Shown piece by piece: positions 1 to 8,740 of a stretch of 64,000 bases of DNA. The position numbers and the translations under genes are program-made. The DNA is taken from assembly GCA_947497585.1 (NCBI GenBank), contig CANMHG010000006.1, forward strand, positions 124,001 through 188,000, given 5' to 3'. The notes beneath the pieces are model-generated. The model was not told the origin of the DNA. It did not search any database and saw nothing but the letters and a program-made list of their open reading frames with translations. Within the stretch, counting starts at the first letter, position 1. The number at the start of each line of letters is the position of its first letter. The stretch comes from an uncultured Bacillaceae bacterium (GTDB taxonomy: Bacteria > Bacillota > Bacilli > Bacillales > Bacillaceae_L).

Positions 1-1065
1 AGCCGGAATCCCTAAACTAATAGGAACATTTGAGTCGGTACTACTCGCTTCACATAATTCAGGCTTAAAACCAAGAGCAACATCAACTGCCAACGAAGTT
101 TGAACGATTAGGCTTTCAGCAGACTGTGAGCCAGCAGGTCGATCTCCAACTAACTCGAGATTTACCTTAATTGATTCTTTGTTCCACCGCTTGTTTTCAT
201 CACTACCTGTACTCTGAATAACGGTTAGAATTTTTTGTTCTAGCTTCGTTAATTCTTCCTGTGACGTTGAACGAATATCAACAAGCATCGATGCTTGTGC
301 AGCAATAGTATTTACAGAGGTTCCACCATCAATAGTTCCTATGTTAAAGGTCGTTCTTGGTTGAATAGGTGTTTCTATATCAGCTATCTTCGCAATGGCT
401 CTTCCTAGAGCATGAATAGCACTCGGTGTTCCGAAATTTCCGAAACTATGCCCTCCAGGCCCCGTGTACGTTACTTTATATCGACGACTTCCTGTACCAA
501 GATACACAGTGCGATTAGGCTCACCTGGCTCAATAGAAATAAAGCCATCGATGTCATCATTCTCTTGAAACAACGCCTTTACTCCCCTTAGATCTCCTAA
601 ACCTTCTTCTCCAACAGTTGCAACAAAAATGAGATCACCTATTGTCTTTATATTTGAATGATTCAAGGCTCTTAGTAAGGTTAATAACACCGCTAGTCCT
701 CTACCGTCATCTGATATACCTGGTGCATAGACCTTACCGTCTCTCACCTTAGGAATAACGTCCGTACCCTCAGGGAAGACAGTGTCTAAGTGAGCAGATA
801 CAACAAGCTTAGGTCCCTTACCCGTTCCCGCTTTTGTCCCAATCACATTTCCAATAGCATCTACATAGACATTCTCAAGACCAAGTTTCTTAAAACGACT
901 TACAAACTCGACACCCCTTACCTCTTCTTGAAAGGTTGGTGCTGGGATTGAGGTTATGTCGATCTGATCTTTCGTCGTGTTATCATTATCTTCTTTTAAA
1001 AAGGCTAAAGCCTCTTTTACTGTTTCTAAACTTACTAGATTGTTTACGACTTTTTCCACCATCAT
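1..1065 (-). CDS. M20-family metallopeptidase (3' end outside window)
   Basis: Cytoplasmic zinc-dependent amidohydrolase or peptidase of the M20/M25/M40 group. Translating the minus strand from the ATG at 1065 gives 355 codons open to the window edge, so the C-terminus is missing. Visible motifs are the metal-ligand segment SAHLDTVF (His at residue 92), the bridging-Asp segment SDDGRG and the catalytic-glutamate segment VGEEGLG, in the order expected for M20 enzymes. AGGAGG (1071-1076) lies 5 nt before the first of two tandem ATGs. It is divergent from the dehydrogenase gene, with 84 bp between them. The substrate cannot be told; the family includes dipeptidases, deacylases and carboxypeptidases. 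Confidence 0.85.
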   Translation of the reverse strand, partial: MMVEKVVNNLVSLETVKEALAFLKEDNDNTTKDQIDITSIPAPTFQEEVRGVEFVSRFKKLGLENVYVDAIGNVIGTKAGTGKGPKLVVSAHLDTVFPEGTDVIPKVRDGKVYAPGISDDGRGLAVLLTLLRALNHSNIKTIGDLIFVATVGEEGLGDLRGVKALFQENDDIDGFISIEPGEPNRTVYLGTGSRRYKVTYTGPGGHSFGNFGTPSAIHALGRAIAKIADIETPIQPRTTFNIGTIDGGTSVNTIAAQASMLVDIRSTSQEELTKLEQKILTVIQSTGSDENKRWNKESIKVNLELVGDRPAGSQSAESLIVQTSLAVDVALGFKPELCEASSTDSNVPISLGIPA

Positions 1066-1149
1066 CGTAGCCTCCTACTATGTACTGTTTCAATTATAAC
1101 AACTTTTTCTAATAGTCTGTTAAAATAGATACTAAACGGAGGGATTGAT

Positions 1150-2112
1150 ATGTCTACTAGAAAAATTGTAATTACTCAAGATATTGACCAAGAATATTAT
1201 CACCAAATAAAAGAGATTATTCCTGATTGGGAAATGATTGTAGGAAAACAGAAGGAAGTTTGGGAGTCACACCTCCAAGATGCTGAAATCATTGCTGGTT
1301 GGAAAAAAGAAGTGAAGGAGCACAGCATTGATAAGGACTCAAAGTTAAGGTGGCTTCAGGCTTGGAGTGCTGGAGTTAACAACCTACCATTAACTCAGTT
1401 AGAATCTAAGAATGTCCATTTAACAAGTGCTAATGGTGTTCATGCTTACCCAATTTCCGAAACCATTTTCGCCTTAATGCTCGGGTTAACGCGAAAAATT
1501 CATTCTTATGTTCGAAATCAAACAGAAAAAAAGTGGCATCATGACAACCTAAAGCTAGAGATACATGAGAAAACAATTGGAATTATTGGTGTTGGTGAAA
1601 TCGGAAAAGAAACTGCTAAAATTGCAAAAGCTTTCGGAATGAAAGTTTTGGGCTTACGTCATTCAGGCAAGCCTGAACAGTTTGTAGATGAAATGTATAC
1701 ACCTGATCAACTGAACGAGATTCTTCCACAGTGTGATTATGTGGTGATCACATTACCTCTTACAAAAGAAACACAGCATATGTTTGGTGAGAAGCAGTTT
1801 GATCTTATGAAACCTACTTCTTTCTTAATAAATATTGGACGCGGGGAAATTGTTATCGAGGAAGATTTAACTGCTGCATTACAAGAAGGGAAAATTGCTG
1901 GAGCTGGACTTGATGTGTTTGAAAAAGAGCCACTCAGTGAGGAAAGCCCACTTTGGGTTCTTGAAAATGTTATTATTACGCCTCATACATCGGGTTCGAC
2001 TGAGAATTATAACAAGCGTGTTTTAGAGAACATCCTCATTCCAAATTTAAAAAACTATGTCTCAGGTGAAGCTCCATCCATTAACTTGGTTGATTATAAA
2101 AAAGGATACTAA
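1150..2112 (+). CDS. D-2-hydroxyacid dehydrogenase
   Basis: NAD(P)-dependent oxidoreductase of the D-isomer-specific 2-hydroxyacid dehydrogenase family, which interconverts 2-oxoacids and D-2-hydroxyacids. The 320 residues match family length. The Rossmann motif GVGEIG is at residues 147-152, and the catalytic triad can be placed as Arg231 (NIGRGE), Glu260 (FEKEPL) and His279 (TPHTSG). A GGAGGG site precedes the ATG. It stands alone, divergent from the M20 peptidase and convergent with the CPBP gene. The divergent N-terminal catalytic domain does not reveal the substrate; phosphoglycerate, glyoxylate or hydroxypyruvate remain possible. Confidence 0.88.
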   Translation: MSTRKIVITQDIDQEYYHQIKEIIPDWEMIVGKQKEVWESHLQDAEIIAGWKKEVKEHSIDKDSKLRWLQAWSAGVNNLPLTQLESKNVHLTSANGVHAYPISETIFALMLGLTRKIHSYVRNQTEKKWHHDNLKLEIHEKTIGIIGVGEIGKETAKIAKAFGMKVLGLRHSGKPEQFVDEMYTPDQLNEILPQCDYVVITLPLTKETQHMFGEKQFDLMKPTSFLINIGRGEIVIEEDLTAALQEGKIAGAGLDVFEKEPLSEESPLWVLENVIITPHTSGSTENYNKRVLENILIPNLKNYVSGEAPSINLVDYKKGY

Positions 2113-2119
2113 GCAAAAC

Positions 2120-2146
2120 CCCTCTGTACATCACACTTACAGAGGG
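2120..2146. terminator. Hairpin between convergent genes
   Basis: CCCTCTGT (2120-2127) pairs with ACAGAGGG (2139-2146) in the short gap between the dehydrogenase and CPBP genes. There is no strong T-run on either side, so termination activity is uncertain. Confidence 0.5.
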
Positions 2147-2152
2147 CAATAC

Positions 2153-2860
2153 TTAGGCTGCTATTTCCTTTCTCTTTTCAAAGATTTTTTTAAGGTTAGG
2201 CATGACTGCAAATTTCAAATCGATGATGATATGTAGGATAATAGGAACCCAAATACTCCCATGACTTATATAAAGCTTTGCCATTGCAAACCCTATTAAA
2301 CCAGTAAAGATGATGCCCTTCCACCCTTGATATCCATGTACCAAACCAAATAAAATGCTAGTAATAATAGCAATGGCCAGTGTAGATAGCCCCCATCCAA
2401 GTTGATCAAGGTAATAGAACATAAAACCTCTAAAAATAACTTCTTCACAAAAACCAGCGGTCACTGCTACAGCAGCAAATAGTAGACGTTCTTTCACTCC
2501 TACTGGAAGCAAGATTTCAATTGCTTCAAACTGTTCAATAAGCTTTTTTCTACCATACGGAACTGCTAAATATACTAAGATTAATAGAATGACTGAAGTT
2601 AAGATACCAGCTACAAAAAGTAGAAACCCTTTAATATCAGCATGTGTAGTTACAAATCCTAGCTTTTCAAATGAAATTCCTTTAAGCCAAAATAGTAGAA
2701 AAATAGCTCCAACAACACTCCATTGGATAAGCATGATCATCTTATATGTTTTAACTTTGTTGTAATTCTTTAAATCTCGTTTAATTCTTTTATCCCAAAA
2801 ATAATCAATCACCGGAAAAATAAAACCGACAAATACAAAGATACCTGTAAACCAAATCAT
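2153..2860 (-). CDS. CPBP family intramembrane glutamic protease
   Basis: Polytopic membrane protein of the CPBP/Abi (CAAX protease and bacteriocin-processing) family, 235 residues with about six membrane segments. The signature is present: the EExxxR motif in FCEEVIFRGF (Glu139, Glu140, Arg144), a second His motif in FGLVHGYQ (His175), and a third conserved His in the following helix (ILHIIID). It starts 3 nt after the DUF2812 gene and is the last gene of a PadR-DUF2812-CPBP operon. Known members cleave prenylated proteins, process peptides or give self-immunity; no peptide gene is seen here, so the substrate is unknown. Confidence 0.88.
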   Translation of the reverse strand: MIWFTGIFVFVGFIFPVIDYFWDKRIKRDLKNYNKVKTYKMIMLIQWSVVGAIFLLFWLKGISFEKLGFVTTHADIKGFLLFVAGILTSVILLILVYLAVPYGRKKLIEQFEAIEILLPVGVKERLLFAAVAVTAGFCEEVIFRGFMFYYLDQLGWGLSTLAIAIITSILFGLVHGYQGWKGIIFTGLIGFAMAKLYISHGSIWVPIILHIIIDLKFAVMPNLKKIFEKRKEIAA

Positions 2861-2863
2861 TAT

Positions 2864-3385
2864 TTACTCACCCTTTTTTAGTTTATGAATATTTAATCTT
2901 ACTTTTAAAATAGCAACTGCTAGAATGACGATAAGACCTGTGTATACCCCTTTAAAAAAGTCTAGATTGGATAAGTATCTTCCAACCATCGTAAATAGAA
3001 CAGTTATCGAGAACAACGTAATTAATAATTGATAAGATAGACTTCTATATTTTTGAATTTTCGACTCTACATCTGAGTATATATCGGGTGTGACAGCAGC
3101 ATCCTTAGCGTCTGTTTGAAAGTAGTGCCAGTTTGAGAATTGTCCTTTATGCTCCCAACCAGCATCTCGGAAGATCGCTTTATACTCGTCTAAATCATTA
3201 TTTTTCGTTGCTTTAAAATCCAGCTTATATACAACATCTTTTGGCTCGCTTTTTTCGAAGACATAGAAGAGTTTATACTTTTTAAACATCCATCCCTTAT
3301 TTGCCATTTCTCGTAGCCATTCTTCTTCATTCTGATCCTGCCAAACAAAAAAGGCCTTAAAAATTCTTTTTGTTTCCTTCTCCAT
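2864..3385 (-). CDS. DUF2812 domain membrane protein
   Basis: About 173 residues. The N-terminal part (residues 1-95) is rich in Trp and aromatic residues (KGWMFKK, NWHYFQ) and matches the DUF2812 domain that commonly accompanies PadR regulators. Two C-terminal membrane helices follow, at about 117-135 and 140-158. I chose the ATG at 3385 because GGGGTG lies 6 nt before it; a GTG at 3394, overlapping the PadR stop codon, is the alternative. Function is unknown. In Bacillaceae such PadR/DUF2812 pairs are thought to form a membrane-linked regulatory unit, but this is inference from gene neighbourhood. Confidence 0.82.
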   Translation of the reverse strand: MEKETKRIFKAFFVWQDQNEEEWLREMANKGWMFKKYKLFYVFEKSEPKDVVYKLDFKATKNNDLDEYKAIFRDAGWEHKGQFSNWHYFQTDAKDAAVTPDIYSDVESKIQKYRSLSYQLLITLFSITVLFTMVGRYLSNLDFFKGVYTGLIVILAVAILKVRLNIHKLKKGE

Positions 3386-3390
3386 GATCT

Positions 3391-3726
3391 TCACCCCAAT
3401 TCCTCAATATATTTCTTACTCGCTTCTACTTGATTGCGTAAACGTTGATATTCTAACTTCACCACGTCTCTTCCAAGTTCTGTCAGGATATAATGCTTTC
3501 GTCTTTCTTCATCAAGTTCATCCATTTTCACGATAACACCTTGCTTTTCGAGCTTGCTAAGAGCTCCGTATAAGGTTCCAGGCCCTAGCTTCACTTCACC
3601 ATTACTCATTTCTTCAACATTTTGCATAATTCCATATCCATGTAGTGGCTTTATTAAAGAAATAAGAATGAAATATGTTGTATGTGTAAGTGGCAGATAC
3701 TTTTCTGCAGCAACTTTTTTCTTCAT
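3391..3726 (-). CDS. PadR-family transcriptional regulator
   Basis: Winged-helix DNA-binding protein of 111 residues, the size of the short PadR class. The N-terminal HTH and wing contain the family signature HGYGIMQNVEEMSNG followed by GPGTLYGALSKLEKQG, and the C-terminal helix (from about residue 80) is the dimerisation segment. AAAGGA precedes the ATG. It heads the operon with the DUF2812 and CPBP genes. The upstream region has symmetric ATATCG/CGATAT sequences, so autorepression is likely. The inducing signal is unknown. Confidence 0.9.
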   Translation of the reverse strand: MKKKVAAEKYLPLTHTTYFILISLIKPLHGYGIMQNVEEMSNGEVKLGPGTLYGALSKLEKQGVIVKMDELDEERRKHYILTELGRDVVKLEYQRLRNQVEASKKYIEELG

Positions 3727-3742
3727 CAGTTATCATCCTTTC

Positions 3743-3795
3743 ACTATATCGGCACTCGCTATTACGACAAACGATATATCGTACATCGATATAGT
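3743..3795. promoter_or_regulatory. Probable PadR operator
   Basis: ACTATATCG (3743-3751) is exactly inverted as CGATATAGT (3787-3795), and between them lies the perfect 12-nt palindrome ACGATATATCGT (3771-3782). The region is directly upstream of padR, where autorepression operators of this family are usually found. Confidence 0.7.
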
Positions 3796-3837
3796 ACTAT
3801 GGAAACATTTTACTTGTCAATATTTTCCCATAAAAAA

Positions 3838-3878
3838 ATACCCTTTTGAAATTTCCATCATTTCAAAAGGGTATTTTT
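3838..3878 (-). terminator. Intrinsic terminator of the small HTH gene
   Basis: A 15-bp perfect stem, 3838-3852 with 3860-3874, has a 7-nt loop and is followed on the minus strand by a run of seven T. It begins right after the stop codon of the HTH gene and insulates it from the PadR operon. Confidence 0.85.
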
Positions 3879-4107
3879 AATCTTCGTCTTTTACATCAAT
3901 ATCAGCAGGAATCGGTTCATTGCGTAATTCTTCGAGTAATGCTTTGTGCTTTTCCATTTGTTCTAGGTGGGTTGTAAATTGCTCTTTGTTGATGAGGTAT
4001 TGTTCCCCGTCATGGACAGCCCGAATTTTCTTTTCAAGGATTAATGCTTCGATGTATGATTCTGGAAAGGATAGGTATTCTGCGGTTTCTTTTATTGTTA
4101 GATACAT
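3877..4107 (-). CDS. Excisionase-like helix-turn-helix protein
   Basis: A 76-residue protein with an N-terminal MerR/excisionase-type HTH (residues 1-45: LTIKETAEYLSFPESYIEALILEKKI then a short beta wing and YLINKEQF), followed by a charged helical tail that could form a short coiled coil. Proteins of this kind bind DNA as accessory factors. No integrase, att-like repeats or phage genes are nearby, so a role in excision is not supported and a chromosomal regulator is more likely. It is monocistronic, with a strong terminator after it. Confidence 0.75.
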   Translation of the reverse strand: MYLTIKETAEYLSFPESYIEALILEKKIRAVHDGEQYLINKEQFTTHLEQMEKHKALLEELRNEPIPADIDVKDED

Positions 4108-4204
4108 GTGTTCACCTTCTATGTTTGACCTGACTATTATTTATTCTAGATTAATTGACTTATCAAAACAATACAAAGTATGACACTATGAATATTGACC
4201 GTTC

Positions 4205-4325
4205 CTTTGCGCTGCAGGCACTTGCTTTCCGCGGGGAGGGATACGAGCCTCCTCGGCTTCGCCTGTGGGGTCTCGTACTTCCCTCAACTCCCGCAGGAGT
4301 CAAGTGCCTTCCGCTCCAATTCACT
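4205..4325. repeat. GC-rich structured intergenic repeat of Bacillaceae type
   Basis: About 120 bp, much richer in GC than its surroundings, in the gap between the HTH gene and the SDR gene. GGCACTTG (4217-4224) is inverted as CAAGTGCC (4301-4308), with further inner pairing such as TACGAG near 4242 with CTCGTA near 4272. From memory it matches a widespread intergenic element of Bacillaceae that contains the phrases GCTTTCCGCGG and CTCCCGCAGGAGTCAAG. It carries no credible gene. Confidence 0.75.
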
Positions 4326-4356
4326 CTTCAGTTTATATTGGTGAACAATCCCTTTA

Positions 4357-5127
4357 CTAGAAAAGTCTTTTTGAGAGAACATCTTTCCCACCTGTAATAG
4401 GGATAACACTTCCTGTAATGAAGTCTGAGTTTTCATCGCATAGGAAGGAGATGGTTCTTGCGATGTCTTCTCCTGTGCCTGGTCGGCCGACTGGGGTGTG
4501 TTCATCTTTAGTTCCTTGGGCGTCTAGGATGTTTGATTCCTTCCAGTGGGCTATGATTTCTCCAGGGGACACCATATTTGCTGTGATTCCGTATTTTGCT
4601 TCTTCTAGCGCGACTGTTTTTGTTAGTGAAACAAGTCCTACTTTTGCTGCAGCGAAGGCTGAGCGGTAGATCCAGCCTGGGGCTGTGTCAGCACGTTCAA
4701 AGCCAAAGTTAATAATTCTGCCCCACTTCTTCTCTCGCATTTTTGGTACGAAGTATTTTAGTAGATAAAATACTCCATTAAGATTTCCGTCTATTATATA
4801 TTTCCATTCATTCATGTCATAATCTATTAGGTATTTCCGTTCATGCACATACGGGCCAGCATTGTTAATTAAAATATCGATATGATGATGTTTTTCAATA
4901 CAATGTTGAATAATTTTTTCACAGTCACTAAACGAAGCAATGTCTCCCTGAATCACTGAGCATTCTACGCCATAGTTTTCTTTAATAAACTGTCTTAGTT
5001 CACTCGCTTCCTTTTCACTATTCCGATAATTAATAACAGTATTTATCCCTTTTTGAGCTAGTTCAATTGCCGTTCGTTTGCCAAGCCCTGATGCGCTACC
5101 TGTTAATAATGCGGTTCTAGTAGTAAT
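4357..5127 (-). CDS. SDR-family oxidoreductase, apparent ATT start
   Basis: Short-chain dehydrogenase/reductase of about 256 residues, similar to 3-oxoacyl-ACP reductase-like proteins. The cofactor motif TGSASGLG sits at the N-terminus, NNAGP in the middle, and the active-site region has Ser-Tyr-Lys in altered form (IYRSAFAAAKVGL: a Tyr precedes the usual site and Lys is present). The frame cannot begin at ATG, GTG or TTG without losing the nucleotide-binding motif. An in-frame TAA lies just upstream, and the first candidates after GGAGGGGGG (5134-5142) are ATT codons at 5133 and 5127. It is either an ATT-initiated gene or one damaged at its start. Confidence 0.75.
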   Translation of the reverse strand: MTTRTALLTGSASGLGKRTAIELAQKGINTVINYRNSEKEASELRQFIKENYGVECSVIQGDIASFSDCEKIIQHCIEKHHHIDILINNAGPYVHERKYLIDYDMNEWKYIIDGNLNGVFYLLKYFVPKMREKKWGRIINFGFERADTAPGWIYRSAFAAAKVGLVSLTKTVALEEAKYGITANMVSPGEIIAHWKESNILDAQGTKDEHTPVGRPGTGEDIARTISFLCDENSDFITGSVIPITGGKDVLSKRLF

Positions 5128-5204
5128 GAGAATCCCCCCTCCAAGTTATACCTTCACTTTACTTTGAATATATTAATTTCCCGAAGTAAACATGTCCTAA
5201 TATG

Positions 5205-5254
5205 AAAAAAACCTACAACCAAACGGAAGACTCTCCGCCTGGAAGTAGGTTTTG
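5205..5254 (-). terminator. Intrinsic terminator after yaaN
   Basis: AAAACCTAC-type arms at 5209-5216 and 5245-5253 enclose a second GC-rich pairing (GGCGGA with TCTTCC region). The minus-strand hairpin is followed by seven T directly downstream of the yaaN stop codon. Confidence 0.8.
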
Positions 5255-6442
5255 TTATCCTTCTTTAATATCTAGCAATTTCTGTCTTAGTTCTCTGTCC
5301 ATCGTTGCAAGCTCGTGCTCTGCCTGACGACGCTTGTTTCTACCTTCCTCTTGAATCCGTAATGTTTCTTCAAGGGTTGATATTAAGTTAGCCTGTGTTT
5401 TCTTTAAAGTTTCAATATCAACAAGGCCTCGCTCATTTTCTCTTGCTGTTTCAATTGTGTTGGACTTTAGCATCTCTGCATTTTTTAAAAGTAGCTCATT
5501 GGTTGTTTTTGATACTTGTTTCTGTGCTTCAACCGCTTTCCTTTGTCTAATAAGAGTTAGGGCAATGGCGATTTGATTTTTCCATAGTGGAATGGCTGTC
5601 ATGATAGACGATTGTATTTTTTCAACGAGTGCTTGATTGGTATTTTGAATTAAACGAATCTGTGGCGCACTTTGAATCGTTATTTCTCTACTCAACTTTA
5701 AATCATGCAAACGTTTATCTAATCGATCAGCAAACTGAGTCATATCATTTACTTCTTGGAATTTCATTTGATCACTTGAATTTTGGGCTTCTTTTTTAAG
5801 AGCTGGTATTGTTTTTTCATTTAGTTCTTCTAGCTTTATTTCACCTGCGGCAATATATATATTTAACGTATCAAAATACTCCTTGTTAACCTCATAGAGT
5901 TTTTCAAGCATAGCAATATCAGCCATTAACCCGTTTTTGCTGTGCTCCAACTTAACACTAATCCGATCAATTTGAGCACCTGTTTTTTGATATTTTGAAA
6001 GTACCTCTTGAACAGAACTAGTTACTTTTCCAAAAACTCTTGATAGTAAGGATTGCTTTTCAGTTTTCAACTCGTCAGGATTAACATCATGTAGCTTTTT
6101 CATAAGCTCATTAATAATATCTCCAACTTCACCCGCATCTTTTTTCTGAACATGATCTAGCATGCTATGTGAAAATGATAGTAGTTTGGATTGTGCAGGT
6201 GTCCCATAGGAAATCATTGCTTGATGATTCGTGGGATCTATTTGTTCAGCTAATTGATAAGCCTTTGCTCTATTCTCCTCTGGTATAACGTCAATCAGCT
6301 TTAATTGTTTATTTTCTCTTACTTCAATCGTAGGTTGTGCAGTATTGTTAACCTCCCCAAATGGATTTGCAAGAAGGTCATCCATTAAATTTGCATTGCC
6401 GGTCTTTTTTAACAGGGACGGGTTAGGTTGATGTTCGGTCAT
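5255..6442 (-). CDS. yaaN: TelA-family toxic anion resistance protein
   Basis: A soluble, strongly alpha-helical protein of 395 residues with long coiled-coil stretches, matching the TelA/YaaN family named after tellurite resistance. A disordered acidic N-terminus of about 60 residues is followed by the conserved helical body, including LLSRVFGK and the repeated Q/K-rich helices. Its start overlaps the xpaC stop by 4 nt, so the two are translationally coupled, as in the xpaC-yaaN operon of Bacillus subtilis. The molecular activity is not settled; the family is tied to envelope stress and toxic oxyanions. Confidence 0.88.
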   Translation of the reverse strand: MTEHQPNPSLLKKTGNANLMDDLLANPFGEVNNTAQPTIEVRENKQLKLIDVIPEENRAKAYQLAEQIDPTNHQAMISYGTPAQSKLLSFSHSMLDHVQKKDAGEVGDIINELMKKLHDVNPDELKTEKQSLLSRVFGKVTSSVQEVLSKYQKTGAQIDRISVKLEHSKNGLMADIAMLEKLYEVNKEYFDTLNIYIAAGEIKLEELNEKTIPALKKEAQNSSDQMKFQEVNDMTQFADRLDKRLHDLKLSREITIQSAPQIRLIQNTNQALVEKIQSSIMTAIPLWKNQIAIALTLIRQRKAVEAQKQVSKTTNELLLKNAEMLKSNTIETARENERGLVDIETLKKTQANLISTLEETLRIQEEGRNKRRQAEHELATMDRELRQKLLDIKEG

Positions 6443-7098
6443 TTTAATCTCCTGCTTTCATCATGAAATTTTGAATCCTCATCGTCTCTTTTTATTGATT
6501 GTTTTGCTACGTTAATTTCAAAGTTCAATTGATCAATATCATCTGAAATGACATGATATAAATCTTTCTCTATCGATTTTTGTAGATCCTCTAAAGTACG
6601 TCTTGTATCATATAGTGAGAGCTCAAGCTCTTTTGTTCGCTTAGGTTGGTTGGCAAGAAAGACATATTTTTCTGCAAGCTCAACAGCTGAATCTAAATTT
6701 GAGAAGAAAAAGCGCTCTGCCTTATAGAATCTTTTCGGTTCCTTTTTAGACAAGCTATACATTTTTCTCGTGACACGGACAAACTCGAGCCGTTGTTTAA
6801 TTGAAGGAATATGTTTTATCGACATAAGTGCCTTATTAAGCCTATGGATCTTCGGTTTTGCTTCCTCTAAATTCTTCATAATATATCGATATTCTTTTTT
6901 TGAAAGTCTATGTTTTTTCAACATTTTCGACTTTAAATAGATTGACATTAACCAGTATACAAGTGCGCCTCCAACAATTGAGATAGCTGATGATGCCGCA
7001 AACGTTTGATCAAATCCAAAGAAGCTTACAAGCCACACAATAATCGTTGTTGGAATAGTTATCGTAATTTTACCTAGAAACGCCAAAAATGAGTTCAT
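6439..7098 (-). CDS. xpaC: XpaC-like membrane protein
   Basis: A 219-residue protein with two N-terminal membrane segments (about 5-25 and 30-52) and a basic, helical cytoplasmic tail containing [20 protein letters not shown]. It matches the family annotated as 5-bromo-4-chloroindolyl phosphate hydrolysis protein, a name based on an early colony phenotype rather than a proven enzyme. It is the first gene of a two-gene operon with yaaN. It may anchor YaaN at the membrane, which is inference from the coupling. Confidence 0.82.
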   Translation of the reverse strand: MNSFLAFLGKITITIPTTIIVWLVSFFGFDQTFAASSAISIVGGALVYWLMSIYLKSKMLKKHRLSKKEYRYIMKNLEEAKPKIHRLNKALMSIKHIPSIKQRLEFVRVTRKMYSLSKKEPKRFYKAERFFFSNLDSAVELAEKYVFLANQPKRTKELELSLYDTRRTLEDLQKSIEKDLYHVISDDIDQLNFEINVAKQSIKRDDEDSKFHDESRRLK

Positions 7099-7322
7099 TG
7101 TTAATCGACTCCTGACTTTTTCTCTTATTAATCTATACGAATGTAAAGTGATGATGGTTTCATCTCAGTGAAATTATTCATCATCTTTTACATCTATAAC
7201 GATAAACAACGATTCCTTATAACTCAATAGACCTAAAACGTAAAACATTCTAAGACCTGAGGCGTATTTTCTAGGCTTGACATTCTACCCTAAGCTTTTC
7301 CAATCCCACTTGTTCTAAAACC

Positions 7323-8504
7323 TTAGTGAAGTGGTACGTAACCTGTTTTTTCAACCAGGGATTGTCCTTGTTTTGATAAGATCCATTCTATAAAAGCCTC
7401 TACATTTGGATTAGTCGTTCCAGCTGTAACTGCATAAAATTCAGCAGAAATTGGATATTGGTTGTTGCGGATTGTTTCTTTATCAGGAAAAACTCCCTCA
7501 ATCTTCAAATGACGAATTGATTCATTATGAACCATGTCCATTGAAAAATAACGGAATGAATAGCCAATAGCATTTTTATAATTACGATAGTTTGCAGTTT
7601 GCTCGATAATGCCGCCCATTCCCGCTACCACATCCTCTGTAGGTGCAGCCATGATTGGAATATCTCCCATTAACTTCTCTAGAGCAGTTTGACTTCCACT
7701 GTCAGCAGGACGTTGGAAAGCCCTTATGTCTTCTTTTTTCCCGCCAACCTCACTCCAATTCGTGATTTTACCAGAGTATATATCCTGAATTTCTTGGATT
7801 GTTAAGCCCTCAACAGGATTCTTGGCATTAACAAAGAACACAAATGCCTCTCGTCCTATTGGTGTTAATTTTAGCTCAACACCTCTATTTTTTGCTTGAT
7901 TTAATTGACGGTCAGAAGGACCTGCAGCAAAAATTATATCAACACGGCCATTAATTAGATTATTATAAGCATCTGTCGTTTTATTCGACATCACTTCACT
8001 GTTATAGATTTCATATTCCTTTTTTGGATAAGTTGCTTGAACGAAGGCTGCGTACAATGGATACAGAGCTGTGGCACCATCTAATACGGGTAAATCTCCT
8101 TCAATCTTCAAGGTTGACTCTTCATCTAGTGTTGCTACCTTTGAAATTTGGTTGAAAGGTTGATATCTATATAAATCTACCTCCTGATCTGCCAATGTTT
8201 CAAAGCTATTATGATACGCATCAATGCTCTCATAAACGATAACTGCGACTAAACATAGTGATATAAAACCTAGAAAACTAAGCTTCAAGTGTTTTGGCTT
8301 TAAAAATTGAAAGAAACCATTCGTAACAAAAACGAGTAATCCTAAAGTCAAAACGATGATAAATGGTGTATAGAATTTAATTAATCCCATTAAGTTTGTG
8401 AAAACAATGGCTATAAAGCTGATAAAGATAATAATTGAACCCACTACTAATAATCCGACTATTTTCAGAAGTATGTTACTGTTCACTGGGAATTCACCTG
8501 CCAT
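7323..8504 (-). CDS. Membrane-anchored PstS-like substrate-binding protein
   Basis: 393 residues. Three membrane helices (about 13-36, 43-67 and 74-91) come first, then a PBP-like phosphate-binding domain from about residue 130 to the end. PstS-type signatures are DGATALYPLYAAF, the GREAFVFFVNAKNP segment, IQDIYSGKITNWSEVGG and RPADSGSQTALEKLMG, matching the ligand loops of phosphate-binding proteins. No pst permease or ATPase genes are adjacent and there is no lipobox, so it is not an ordinary transporter subunit. It may be a phosphate sensor or surface scavenger. A role in transport with a distant Pst permease is also possible. Confidence 0.82.
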   Translation of the reverse strand: MAGEFPVNSNILLKIVGLLVVGSIIIFISFIAIVFTNLMGLIKFYTPFIIVLTLGLLVFVTNGFFQFLKPKHLKLSFLGFISLCLVAVIVYESIDAYHNSFETLADQEVDLYRYQPFNQISKVATLDEESTLKIEGDLPVLDGATALYPLYAAFVQATYPKKEYEIYNSEVMSNKTTDAYNNLINGRVDIIFAAGPSDRQLNQAKNRGVELKLTPIGREAFVFFVNAKNPVEGLTIQEIQDIYSGKITNWSEVGGKKEDIRAFQRPADSGSQTALEKLMGDIPIMAAPTEDVVAGMGGIIEQTANYRNYKNAIGYSFRYFSMDMVHNESIRHLKIEGVFPDKETIRNNQYPISAEFYAVTAGTTNPNVEAFIEWILSKQGQSLVEKTGYVPLH

Positions 8505-8678
8505 TAATAATTACTCACATATATTCCCATTCTAACACAGAATGTTTAGAATATTTCAGTGTATTTTTAAATCGTATTGTTCACTCTGTAACGAAATAGA
8601 ATAGATGCAAATTATTAATTACTACCTTAAAATAATTAATAAAATACATATATAACATAAAAATATTTAAGTTTTTTA

Positions 8679-8707
8679 TTTACTTTTTAAATTAATGGTT
8701 ATATAAT
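8679..8707 (+). promoter_or_regulatory. Probable sigma-A promoter of the DUF2089 cassette
   Basis: TTTACT (8679-8684) and TATAAT (8702-8707) are separated by 17 bp in a very AT-rich stretch, 33 bp before the GTG start of the DUF2089 gene. Confidence 0.6.
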
Positions 8708-8740
8708 TCAATTAAACAAAAGGAAGGATTTGGTTAAAAA

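Noticed and set aside
3877..4107. Prophage or integrative element marked by the excisionase-like protein
   Set aside because: No integrase, phage genes, tRNA target or direct repeats nearby; a lone HTH protein is not evidence of a mobile element.
4155..4397. Open reading frame on the plus strand through the GC-rich repeat
   Set aside because: It follows the repeat sequence, overlaps the SDR gene end and has no ribosome site.
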